Shown here: positions 48,501 to 57,960 of the stretch, in pieces
Layout of the letters: every line of letters starts with the position of its first letter
Numbering within the stretch: the first letter of the stretch is position 1
Source of the DNA: Symbiodinium natans
Lineage: Eukaryota > Sar > Dinophyceae > Suessiales > Symbiodiniaceae
NCBI GenBank assembly: GCA_905221605.1
Contig: CAJNDS010000480.1
Location: 766,939-830,938 of the forward strand
Direction of reading: 5' to 3'
DNA: 64,000 nucleotides
Made by a program: the position numbers and the translations under genes
Notes under the pieces: model-generated
The model's database searches: none
The model's input: the letters and a program-made list of their open reading frames with translations, nothing else
What the model was told of the DNA's origin: nothing

Positions 48501-51500
48501 ACCGCTCGAAAGAGACTTCGAAAGAGACCGTGAGAGAAACAAGAACAAAGAGACGGGAGAACTTGAGAAACAAGAGCACGCCGCTCGAAAGGGATGAGAC
48601 AACTTGAGAAACAAGAGCAAAGTGTTCGAAAGGGACTAGAGAACTTGAGGATCAAGAGCAAACCTCTCGAAAGGGGGACTAGAAAATTGGAGAAAGAAGG
48701 GCAAACCGCTCGAAAGGGATTACCGGACTTGAAAAACAAGGCCAAAGCACTCGAAAGAGATTAGAGAACTTGAGAAACAAGAGGAAATCGCTCGAAAGGG
48801 GTTCGAGAACCTGGGAAACAAGAGCAAACAGCTCGAAAGAGACTAGAGAACTTGAGAAACCAGAGCAAACCGCTCGAAATGGACTAGAGAGCTTGAGAAG
48901 CAAGAGCAAACCGCTCGAAAGGGATCAGGACTTTTAGAACCACGAGCAAACTGCCCGAAAGGGACTTGAGAACAAACGAGAGCAAACGAATCGAAGGGGA
49001 TTAGAGAAATTGAGAAACAAGGGCGAACTACTTGACAGGGACTAGAGCTTGCGAAACAAGAGCAAATTGCTCGAAAGGGCTAGAGAACTAGAGAAACAAG
49101 AGCAAGCCGCTCGAGAGGCCGCTCGAACTTCAGAAGCAAGAGCAAAGCGCTCGAAAGGGATTACCGGACTTGAAGAACAAGGGCAAAGCACTCGAAAGAG
49201 ATTAGAGAACTTGAGAAACAAGGGCAAGCCGCTCGAAAGGCATTAGAGAACTTGAGAAACTCTAGCAAACTGCTCGAAAGGGACTCGAGTACTTGAGAAA
49301 AAAGAGCCAACAGCTCGAAAGCTTGAGAAACAAGAGCAAACCCTCTGAAAGGAATTAGGGAACTTTAGGAACGGGAGCAAGCCGCTCGAAAGGGATTAGA
49401 GAACTTGAGAAGCAAGAGCAAACCGCTCGAAAGGGATCCGGGCACGTGAGCAACAAGGGCAAACCACTCGAAAGGGACTAGAGAACTTGAGAAACAAGAA
49501 CAAACCCCTCGACACTGACTAGAGAACTTGAGAAACAAGAGCAAACCGGTCGAAAGGCAGTTGGGGACTTGAGAAACAAGAGCGAACCGCTCGAAAGGGA
49601 CTCGAGAACTAGAAAAACAAGAACAAACCGCTCGAAAGGGATTAAAGAGCTTGAGAAGCAAGAGCAAACCACTCGAAAGGGGTTAGATGACTTGAGAAGC
49701 AAGAGCAACTTGAGACACAAGAGCAGACGGCTCGAAAAGGACTAGATAACTTGGGAAACAAGAGCAAAGTGCTCCCAAGGGACCAGAGAACTTGAGAAAC
49801 AAGAGCAAACCGCTCGAAAGGGACTGGGGATTTGAGATTCGGAGAAACAAGAACAAACCGCTCATAAGGGACTCCAGAACTTGAGAGACAGGAGCAAACC
49901 GCTCGAAAGGCATTAGAGAACTTGAGCACCAAGAGCAAACCGCTCGAAAAGCACTAGAAGCCATAAAAACAAGACCAAACAGACCACACCGCTTGGGGGG
50001 GGCTAGGGGGCTTGCGAAACAAGAGCAAAGCGCTCGAGAAACAAGAGCAAACCGCTCCAAAGGGACCAGCGAACTTGAGACCCAAGCCGCTCGAAAGGCA
50101 TTAGAGAAATTGAGAAATAAAAGCAAACCGGTCGTAAGGGACTTGAGAACTTGATAAACAAGAGCAAACCGCGCGAAACGGTCTGGAGAACTAGAGAAAC
50201 GCGCGCAAACCGCCCGAAAGGGGTTAGAAACAAGAGCGAGGCACTCGCACGGGACTGCGGAACTTCAGAAAGAGCGAACCGCTCGAAAGGGATTAGAGAA
50301 CCTGAGCAACCAGAGCTGCCAGAGCCAACAGGTCGAACACTATTAGAGAACTGAGAAACAATCGCAAACCGCTCGGAAGGGACTAGAGAACTTGAGAATC
50401 AAGAGCAAACCGCAGGACTTGAGAAACAAGAGGGAAGCACTCGAAAGGGATTACAGAACTTGAGAAACAGGACCAAACCGTTCAACAGGGACTAGAGCAT
50501 TTGAGAAACAAGAGCAAACCGCTCGAAAGGGACTCGAGGACTTGAGAATCAAGAGCAAACCGCTCGAAAGGGACAAGAGGACTTGAGAAACAAGAGCGAA
50601 GCACTCGAAAGGGATTAGAGTGGTTAGAGAACCTGAGGAACACGAGCGAACCGCTCGAAAGGGATTAGAGAGCTTGAGAAACAAGAGCAAGCCGCTCGAA
50701 AGGGACTAAAGAATGTGAGAAACAAGAGCAAGAAGCTCGAGAGGGTCACAAGAGCAAACCGCTCGAAAGGGACTGGAGGACCTGCGGAACAAGAGCAAAC
50801 TGTTCGAGCAAGGGACTAGAGAACTTGAGAACCAAGGGCAAACGTTCAACAGGGACTGGAGAACTAGAGAAACAAAAGCAAACCGCTCGAAAGGGATTCG
50901 AGAACTTAAGAAACCAGAGCAAACAGCTCCACAGGGACTAGAGGACTTGAGAAACAAGAGCAAACCGTTCGAAGGAGGCTAGAGAACCTGGGGAACAAGC
51001 AAGCCGCTTGAAAGGGACTAGAGTTGAGGAACAAGAGCAAAACTCTCGAAAGGGATTAGAAAGGGACTAGAGGACCTGAGAAGCAAGAGCGAAGCACTCG
51101 AACGCGACTAGAGGATTTGAGAAACAAGAGCAAGCCGCTCGAAAAAGGCATCAGAGAGCTTGAGCGCCAAGAGCAACCCGCTTAAAAGGGATTAGAGACT
51201 GTGAGCAACAAGAGCAAGCCGCTCGAAATTGACACAAACCGCTCGAAAGGCAGTAGGGAATTTGAGCAACAAGAGCAAACCGCTGGAAAGGGACTCGAGA
51301 ACGTGAGAAACAGGAGCAAGCCGCCGAAAGGGACTAGAGAACGTGAGAAACGCAAACCTCTAGAAAAGGGCTAGAGAACTTGAGAAACAAGAGCATACCG
51401 GTCGAAAGGGACTCGAGAACTTGAGAAACAAGAGCAATGCCCTCGAATGGGAGTAGAGGGCTTGAAAAAACAAGAGCAAGCCGCTCGAAGGGACTAGAGA

Positions 51501-54500
51501 ACTTGAGAAACAAGAGCAAACCGTTCGAAAGGGGTGAGAGAATTTGAGAAACAAGAGCAAACCGTTCCACAGGGACTAGAGGACTTGAGAAACAAGAGCA
51601 AACCGCTCGAAGAGGACTCGAGAACTTGAGGAGCAAGGGCAAAGGGCTCGAAAGGGACTAGAGAACTTGAGTTACAAGAGTAAGCCGCTCGAACGGGACA
51701 GGAACTTGAGAAACAAGAGCAAACCGCTCGCAAAGGACCAGGAGGACTTCAGAAACAACAGCAAACCGCCAGAGCACTTGAGAAACAAGAGCAAACCGCT
51801 CGAAAGGGACTAGAGAACTAGAGAAGCAAGGACAAACCGCTCCAAGGGGGCTAGAGATCTTGAAAAACAAGAGCATACCGCTCGAGAGGGGTTGGAAAAA
51901 TTGAATCACAAGAGCAAACCGCTCGAAAGGGATTGGAGAACTAGAGAAACCAGAACAAACCGCTCGACGAGGGAGTAGAGAACTTGAGAAGCAAGTGTCA
52001 AGAGCAAACCACTCGAGAGGGACTAGAGAACTTGAGAAACAAGAGCAAACCGCTCGAAAGGGACTAGCAACAAATGAAACACAAGAGCAAACCCCTCGAA
52101 AAGGACTGGAGAAGTAGAGAAACAAGAGCAAAGGGCTTGAAAGGGCTTAGAGAACTTGAGAAACCAGAGCAAACCGCTCGAAAGGGACTAGAGAACTTGA
52201 GGAGCAAGGGCAAAGGGCTCGAAAGGGACTAGAGAACTTGAAACAAGAACAACCCGCTCGAGAGGCACTAGAGAACTTGAGAAACAGGAGCAAACCGCTC
52301 GAAGGCACTAGAGAACTAGAGAAACAAGAACAAACCGCTCGAAAGGGACTAGAGAACTCGAGAAACAAGAGCAAACGGCTCGACAGGGATTAGAGAACTA
52401 GAGCAAGAAGAGCAAGCCGCTCGAAAAGGACTTGAGAACTAGAGAAACGAGAGCAAACCGCTCGATAGGGAGTGAGAGGCAAGAGCAAACCGCGCGAAAA
52501 GGTCTAGCGGACTTGAGAAGCAAGAGCAAACCGCTCGAATGGGATTAGGGAACTAGGGAAACCACAGCAAAATGCTCGAAAGGGATTAGAGGATTTGCGA
52601 AACTAGAGCGAACCATTTGAAAGGGAACCGAGAACGTGAGAAACAAGAGCGAACCGCTCGAAAAGGATTTCAGAACTTGAGAAACAAAACCAAACCGCTC
52701 GAAACGCACTAGAGAACTTGAGAAACAAGAGCAAGCCGCTCGAAAGGGACTGCAGGACTTGAGAAACAAAAGCAATCCGCTTCAAGGGGGCTAGAGAATT
52801 TATAACAAGAATAAAGCGGTCGAAAGGGATTGGAACACTTGAGAAACAAGTGCGAACAGCTCGAAAGGGTTTAGAAACAAGAGCCAAACCATTCGAAAGG
52901 GACTAGAGGACTTGAGAAGCAAGGGCAAACTGCTCGAAAGGGGCGAGAGAACTTGAAAGGCAAGAGCAAACCGCTCGAAAGGGATTAGAGAACTTGAGAA
53001 ACAAGAGCAAACCGCCCGAAAAGGACCAGCAAACCTGAGAAACAAGAGCAAAACGCTCGAAAGGGTGTAGAGAACTTGAGAAACAACAGCAAACCGCTCG
53101 AAAGGGGCTAGAGAGCTTGAGAAACGAGAGCAAGCAGCTCGAACGGGACTAGAAAATTTGAGTAACAACAGCAAACTGCTCGAAAGGGGCGAGAGAACTT
53201 GAGAAGCAAGTTCGAGAGAACTTGAGAAGCAAGAGCAAACCGCTTGAAAGGGAAGCGACTAGAGACTTGGAGAAACAAGAGCAAATTGCTCCAAAGGCTC
53301 AAGAAAACTGTAGACACAAGAGCAATCCGCTCCAAACCGCTTGAAAGGGGTTAGAGAACTTGAGCAACAAGAGCAAGCCGCCGAAAGGGATTGGAGAACC
53401 TGAGAAATAAGAGCAAACCGCACGAAAAGGATTCGAGAAGTCGAACCGCTCCAAAGGGATTAGAGAACTTGAGACACACAAGCAAACTGCTCGAAAGGGG
53501 CTAGAGGACTTGAGAAACCAGAGCAAATCGCTGATTAGCGAGCTTGAGAAACAAGATCAAACCGCTCGAAAGGGTTTAGAGAACTTGAGAAAAGGGACTA
53601 GAGAGCTTAAGCCGCTGGAAAGGGACTGGAGAACGTGAGAGACAAGAGCAAACCGCTCGAAAAGGTCCAGCGGACTTGAGAAACAAGAGCAAACCGCACG
53701 AAAGGGACTAGGGAACTTGAGAAACAATAGCAAAGCGCTCAAAGGGATTAGAGAACTTGGGAAACATGAACAAACAGCTGAACAACAAAAGCAAACCGCC
53801 TGAAATGGACTAGAAAACTCGAGAAACAAAAGCGAACCGTTCGAAAAGGATTAGCAAGCTTGAGAAACAAGCGCGATCTGCTTGAAAGGGAAGAACCTGA
53901 GAAACAAGAGCAAGGCGCTCGGAGGCCACTTGGGAGGCCAGGGGTGGGGAAGCTTGGGAGACCCCGGGCAGGGAATCCAAAATCAGTTTGTTGAGGCCAA
54001 ACAAATCCCTTTTGATGGTTTCTGACAAGCAAGTATGGGTTTCAACTCTAAATTTAGGCCTTTATGTATTATTTCTTTTTGTTCGAAAGATCAAGGATCT
54101 ACACGTCGCATATTTCCTAGGCAGAGTTAAGGGAAATTAGCGGCCTGACACTTAGGATGCGACCCCACCTGACCTGGGCTTATTTCCATATGCCAAACTG
54201 TTATTGTTCCCTCAGCAGGATCTGTACGAGAAGAAGCAGTCCTTCGGCTGCCGGTGGTTCGAGGAGTGGCGCCTCCGTCTGCAGACCGCGGTGGAGAGAA
54301 AGCACACCCTGGTGGTGGTGTACAAGGCAGGCCAGAAAGGCGTCGGACGAGTGGGTCTGGCGTGGCCTCCTCGGATCGAATGCAGCGCGGCCAGGCGGGG
54401 GGACGCCGGGCTGGGCGTCTCGCAGCGCGGCGAGGTGGCCTGGCTCCTCCGCCACGGCTTGGCTTTTGAGGAGGAGGACATCGACGACTACCGGAGAAGG

Positions 54501-54755
54501 CTGGCGGCGGACATCAAGCTCGAGCTGAAGGAGTTGCAGAGCCCGCTGCCCTCCTTGCGTGCGTCTTGGCCGATCTTTGTCAGCTCTTTCTGCCGTCCCG
54601 AGAATTTTAAGAAGGCCTTCGTTCCGTTTCCGCAAGCGGAGCATGCTGAGGACATGCAGCCGCAGTTCATGGCCCACCTCGACCTGGAACTAGACGGCCT
54701 CAGAGAACCTCGCTTCTTCAGGGGACCGGGGGTGGGGGGGTGGGCATTCTGCTAA
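45500..54755 (+). CDS. Gene E: protein with U-box-like modules and a conserved unknown C-terminal region, multi-exon
   Basis: Exons E1-E4 join as a U-box: IPCSFKCKLSSELMK, DPVTVDA, CNTYERVEIEEWL, DPYSNIPL. This follows the family pattern (IP..F.C.IS..LM.DPV....G.TYER..IE.WL...DP.SN.PL). Exon E6 carries the later part of a second, similar module. U-box domains bind E2 enzymes, so a ubiquitin-ligase role is likely; the target is unknown. E9 and E10 join in phase across a 6.3-kb intron and encode a region I do not recognise (CWCQDWRNFSE, then DLYEKKQSFGCRWFEEWRLR). The start ATG at 45500 sits in GCCGCCATGG. E7-E8 are weak, and whether E1-E6 and E9-E10 are one gene is inferred from strand and spacing. 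Confidence 0.5.
45567..45760. repeat. (CT)n and (GA)n tracts in intron E1
   Basis: CT-rich tract at 45567-45645 and GA-rich tracts at 45700-45762. They are complementary, so the intron could fold on itself. Confidence 0.9.
45848..45881 (+). CDS. Gene E exon E2: U-box segment
   Basis: Micro-exon after GATGCAG followed by G. Encodes DPVTVDAEEPE plus one base; DPVT is the core U-box motif. The GC donor at 45882 keeps phase into E3, at the cost of about five extra residues in the loop. Confidence 0.55.
46230..46260 (+). CDS. Gene E exon E3: U-box TYER motif
   Basis: 31-base micro-exon encoding CNTYERVEI, the U-box TYER signature. The GA donor at 46261 gives phase 2, completed as Glu at the start of E4. 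Confidence 0.6.
46368..46421 (+). CDS. Gene E exon E4: U-box C-terminal part
   Basis: The acceptor is GCCAG followed by G. Encodes WLETTTEPRDPYSNIPL; with E3 it reads IEEWL...DP.SN.PL. The GA donor at 46422 would give phase 2 into E5. Confidence 0.6.
46744..46797 (+). CDS. Gene E exon E5: helix
   Basis: The acceptor is ATGCGCAG followed by G. Encodes QLRDAQLALETARKHVP. Its incoming phase fits E4; its outgoing phase does not fit E6, so an exon or a donor is still missing. Confidence 0.4.
46908..47037 (+). CDS. Gene E exon E6: second U-box-like module
   Basis: Encodes VMKRPIRARDENLYDETAFQ followed by EYVRLSETSGQLVSPVTEKP. The pattern VM..P...RDE..YD..A...Y...(S)PVT..PM matches the later two thirds of a U-box. 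The GC donor is at 47038. Confidence 0.55.
47085..47132 (+). CDS. Gene E candidate exon E7
   Basis: After CCCCCAG one frame reads ITTRYTKLNNYRSPQK. It has plausible composition but no motif. A (GT)n microsatellite follows at 47175-47195. Confidence 0.25.
47338..47431 (+). CDS. Gene E candidate exon E8
   Basis: One frame reads ENFPAKEPAWRQSVVKTADD followed by APAEWPALMSTR before a possible GT donor (GTTGATG). Helical; unrecognised. CT-rich tract at 47465-47516 follows. Confidence 0.25.
47594..47902 (+). CDS. Gene E exon E9: unknown domain
   Basis: Encodes AAMTEAAFHGSVSFEEGSEI..., then PGQYQEDWQCLV, FLPQGSKFFGGHVPNEDGTS and CWCQDWRNFSE. The balanced composition and phase 0 join to E10 (GT donor at 47903) support it as coding. 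I do not recognise the domain. Confidence 0.5.
47950..54064 (+). repeat. Direct repeats bounding the intronic satellite
   Basis: 47950-48038 and 53979-54064 share AAATCAACTTGTTGAGG, ACAAATCC(G/C)TTTTGATG and TATGGGTTTCAA at roughly 75-80% identity, and both sides also contain TTTCCATATGCCAAA. The satellite lies between, as if inserted in or duplicated with this intron sequence. Confidence 0.7.
48095..53925 (+). repeat. 42-bp satellite, about 139 copies, inside intron E9
   Basis: The consensus is close to GGGACTAGAGAACTTGAGAA followed by ACAAGAGCAAACCGCTCGAAA (41-43 bp). Copies are diverged, some with GATTAG for GACTAG. On the minus strand, the many long open frames rich in Ser/Phe/Val/Leu with a 14-residue period are read-through of the satellite and not genes. 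Confidence 0.9.
54219..54755 (+). CDS. Gene E exon E10: unknown C-terminal domain with stop
   Basis: The acceptor is CTCAGCAG followed by G. Encodes DLYEKKQSFGCRWFEEWRLR, then VERKHTLVVVYKAGQKGVGR, a mixed alpha/beta region, an acidic helix (AFEEEDIDDYRRRLAADIKL), and ends GPGVGGWAFC with TAA at 54753-54755. Unrecognised but clearly coding in style. Confidence 0.55.
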   Translation, partial: DLYEKKQSFGCRWFEEWRLRLQTAVERKHTLVVVYKAGQKGVGRVGLAWPPRIECSAARRGDAGLGVSQRGEVAWLLRHGLAFEEEDIDDYRRRLAADIKLELKELQSPLPSLRASWPIFVSSFCRPENFKKAFVPFPQAEHAEDMQPQFMAHLDLELDGLREPRFFRGPGVGGWAFC

Positions 54756-55560
54756 AAGGAATGAAGCTGAACCGCAAGCCTCGGCCCTACACCCCCTCAA
54801 CACTGGAGCGTGAGAGACCCAGGATCGCATAGCAGATGATTCCCACGCTTTGGACGACCAGGGGTCGCTCCACAGGCATCATAAGTGAAGCCCAAACATC
54901 GGACTCGGAGCTAGATCGGAGCTTGTTTGGGTTCATTATTTTAAGGGGCTGCGCCCATGGGCGGGCAGCGCACTCAGAAGCCCGGGGCGAGCAGTTTCTA
55001 AGCATGTTGAGGCCCCTAAACTCCCTTAAAATCTCTAAGCGTTAAGTTTCTAAGCATTTTCAGGCCCCTAAACTCCCTTCAAATCTCTAAGCGTTTGAGG
55101 CTCCTAGACTCCCTTAACGTTTCTAAGCACTTTATAAGGCCCCTAAACTCCCTTTTTCCTAGCCCCGGGCTTAGACACGTCGCTTATGCCCGCCCTTTGG
55201 GGGGCATCATGCTCCTGATGCGCCCCCGGGGTCCCGCCCCGGGAGCCGCTGATGCTCCTGATGCGCGCCTGGGGGTCCCGGGCTGGACCCGCTGATGCTC
55301 ATGATGCGCGCCCTCTGGGGGCCTCCGTGGCGACGCAAAAAACCACGAAAAAAACAACCGTTCACCGGCGGCACGCGGGGGTCGGCGGCACTGGCGTCCG
55401 GCCTAATTCTGCTTCGCAGAAGGCCAGAGGCCAGCAAGGCTATTCCCGGGACGACCCAGGTTAAAAGGTCCGCATTTGCTCGGTCCTTTGGGGACCTCGC
55501 GCTGCCCGATTTAAAGGCTGACGCCGCTGCCGCCGACCCCCGAGGTAAGTGCCGTGGGCT
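54756..55560. repeat. Intergenic stretch with small tandem repeats
   Basis: A unit of about 53 bp, TTCTAAGCATTTTCAGGCCC and CTAAACTCCC, is repeated three to four times at 54998-55160. A unit with GCTGATGCTCCTGATGCGCG and CGGGGTCCCG is repeated about three times at 55190-55320. The rest is GC-rich without a gene. Confidence 0.7.
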
Positions 55561-56950
55561 TTGCACGGGGGGGGGCGGGTTTGGGGGGGGGGGGGGGGTG
55601 CGGCTGGGGGGGGGGGGGGGGGTAGGGAAACGGCTCCAAAAACGCGTGGGCGTTTGGCCACTTCCAAACAGGGGGGCTGGGTGGGGGGGGGGGGTAGGGA
55701 AACGGCTCCCAAAACGCGTGGTTCCACCCACTTTGGCCTTCCAAAAAGGTTGTTTTTTGTCGCTCCGGGGAGGGGTAGGGAGGGCGGGAGGGAGGAGGGG
55801 AGGGGGGGCGGTTGGGGCGGGGGGGGGGGGGGGAGGGGCGTCGGGGAAACGGCTTTAAAAAACGCGTGGTTCCACCGCCAAAGTGGAGGGGGGGGGGGGG
55901 GGCGGGGGGGGGGGGGTTCGGGGGGGGGGGGAGGGGCGGCTGGGGGGGGGGGGTAGGGAAACAGCTCCAAAACGCGTGGTTCCACCCGTTTCGTTTGGCC
56001 GCTTCGGTTGTTTTTGTTCTGGCTCGGGTGGAGGGGAGGGGCGGGGGGGGGGGGGCGGGGGGGGGGGGGGGGGGGCGGCTAGGGAGGGGGCGTGGTGAGG
56101 GGGGGGGGTGGGGGGGGGGGGTTGGGGGGGGGGGGGAGGGGCGGCGGGGGCGGGGGGTAGGGAACTGGTTCCACCCACTTGGCCGCCCTTCCAACACACC
56201 ATGGTTGTTTTTTTCTGGGGGGGGGGGGGGGGGGGGGAGTGGGGGTCGGGAAACGAAAAACACGTGGTTGGGTTTTTCGAGGGGAGGGAGGGGGAGGGGC
56301 GGCTGGGGGGGGGGGGGTAGGGAAAACGGCTCCCAAAACGGTGGGGGGAGGGGAGGGAGGGGTTGGGGGGGCCGGAGGGGCGGTTGGGGGGGGGGGGGGA
56401 GGGAAACGGCTCCCAAAACATGTGGTTCGGGGGGGTAGGGAAACGGCTCCCAAAACGCGTGGTTCCACCTTCCAAAACACCAAATTGGTTGTTTATTTCT
56501 GGCTCGGGTGGAGGGAGGGGAGAGAGGGGGGGGGAGGGGCGGCCTGAGGGGGGTTAGGGAAACGGCTCCCAATTCCACCACTTGACCACCTTCCAGGGTC
56601 TTTTTCTGGCTCGGGTGGAGGGGAGAGGGGCGGGGTTGGGGGGGGGGGGGGAGGGGCGGCTGGGGGGGGGTAGGGAAACGGCTCCCAAAACACGTGGTCC
56701 ACCCGCCAAATGTTTTCTTGGGTAGGGTGGAGGGGAGGGAGGGGGGGGGGGGGGCGGGTTGGGGGGGGCTCCCAAAACGCGCCCATGTGGGGGGTGGGGG
56801 GGGGAGGGGCGGGGGGGGGGGGGGGGGGGGTAGGGAAACGGCTCCCAAAACGCGTGGTTCCATCTGTTTGGTTGCCACCAAATTGGTTGGTTTTTCTGGC
56901 TCGGGTGGAGGGGAGGGAGGGGGCGGGGTTGGGAAATGGGTCTACGCGCG
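55560..56950 (+). repeat. G-rich tandem repeat, about 13 copies
   Basis: Each unit has a poly-G stretch, then TAGGGAAACGGCTCCCAAAA, CGCGTGGTTCCACC and often GGTTGTTTTTCTGGCTCGGG before the next G run. Unit lengths vary (about 40-170 bp). The minus strand reads as long poly-Pro frames (for example 456 codons) that I reject as genes. Very high G-quadruplex potential. Confidence 0.9.
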
Positions 56951-56989
56951 GGTCCGTCCACGTAGGAAGCAAGCCGCGCGGGTCCATGG

Positions 56990-57815
56990 GGAAGGCCACT
57001 AGCGGGTCCAGCGGGCAAGGTACGAGTCCAGCTTCTTGACGCCGACAAAGGGGGTCGGCGGATATGTGTAAGATCCAATCCTGCACGACCCTCTCCGAAA
57101 CTCTCTGTGGAGGCTCAGCGTGCTGTTCTCCGCGTTGGATGAGCTGAACGACGTGTTGGTGGCCACCTTGGGCAGTTGGAGGACGGACTGTATAGCTGGG
57201 TGTTGAGCATTCCTTTCCGGCTTCAACACTTCGTGATTCTGGCGTTGCCTTGTCTTTACTCTTGTCTTTGGCTGGCACAAACATGGTAAATCGTGCAGTG
57301 GAGGGACTGACATGTTTATGATTTATGCCAGCGTAGACCCCACATTGACCCGACAAACAGCGAAAGCGCATAGCAGTCCAAGCTCAACATACCCAGTCCA
57401 AAATGCGCACGACACTGGTGGGAGTTGCACCCCAAAAGACACGAAGCGCACGGGACTGGCGGAAAGACGAGTCGCAGCCCAGTGGCGGGAGAACGATTGC
57501 CATCTTGAGAACATCCCATAAAGTCCCCAAGGCTCTCAGAAGGCCGGGATGTCGAGACCACACCAAGGATCCCCGAATAGTGTGGCCATTGAACGCCAAG
57601 ATAAGGCTGGGACTGTCGACTTCCAACCAGCAGTCGCGGAGAATGTGCCATGCACCACAGCGGGAGCCGTGGAACCCCCGGGCATGCCTGCCGCGCATGC
57701 CTCGCGCCATCACTCACCGAATCCATGTATACTTATAATACACTTAACGTAATGGGGGAAAAAGCTAGGAAGCTGCGGGTCTCAGCCCCACGCCCTCCGC
57801 TGTGTTGTCTCAAGT
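56990..57815. other. Region upstream of gene F, not resolved
   Basis: Unique sequence, with open frames on the minus strand (56999-57313, 57316-57726) and weaker ones on plus. No motif found. May hold the 5' exons or promoter of gene F. Confidence 0.3.
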
Positions 57816-57820
57816 GCGAG

Positions 57821-57960
57821 GGCGCCGTTTCTGGTGGTCTTCGGTGCCGAGAGCGTCGGCAAGTCCTCGCTGCTGCAGCGCCTGAGCCTGCTACCCTTCT
57901 TCCCGACCGACAAAAGCCGCTGCACGAGGATGCCTGTGCGGCTGGAGATCCGACGGACGG
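57821..57960 (+). CDS. Gene F exon F1: GTPase G1/G2
   Basis: The acceptor is GTGCGAG followed by G. Encodes APFLVVFGAESVGKSSLLQR, then LPFFPTDKSRCTRMPVRLEI. The 3' end is approximate; the frame stays open past 58000, with several GC donors near 57957-57978. Confidence 0.65.

Noticed and set aside
48095-53925. Dozens of overlapping 60-157-codon open frames on the minus strand, Ser/Phe/Leu-rich
   Set aside because: They repeat with a 14-residue period equal to the 42-bp satellite unit; the repeat simply lacks stops in that frame.
48095-53925. CRISPR-like regular repeat
   Set aside because: No unique spacers; units are directly adjacent and diverged, and the context is eukaryotic.
55511-56881. 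456-codon minus-strand frame, Pro-rich
   Set aside because: It is the complement of poly-G tandem repeats; other frames are open too and there is no domain signal.
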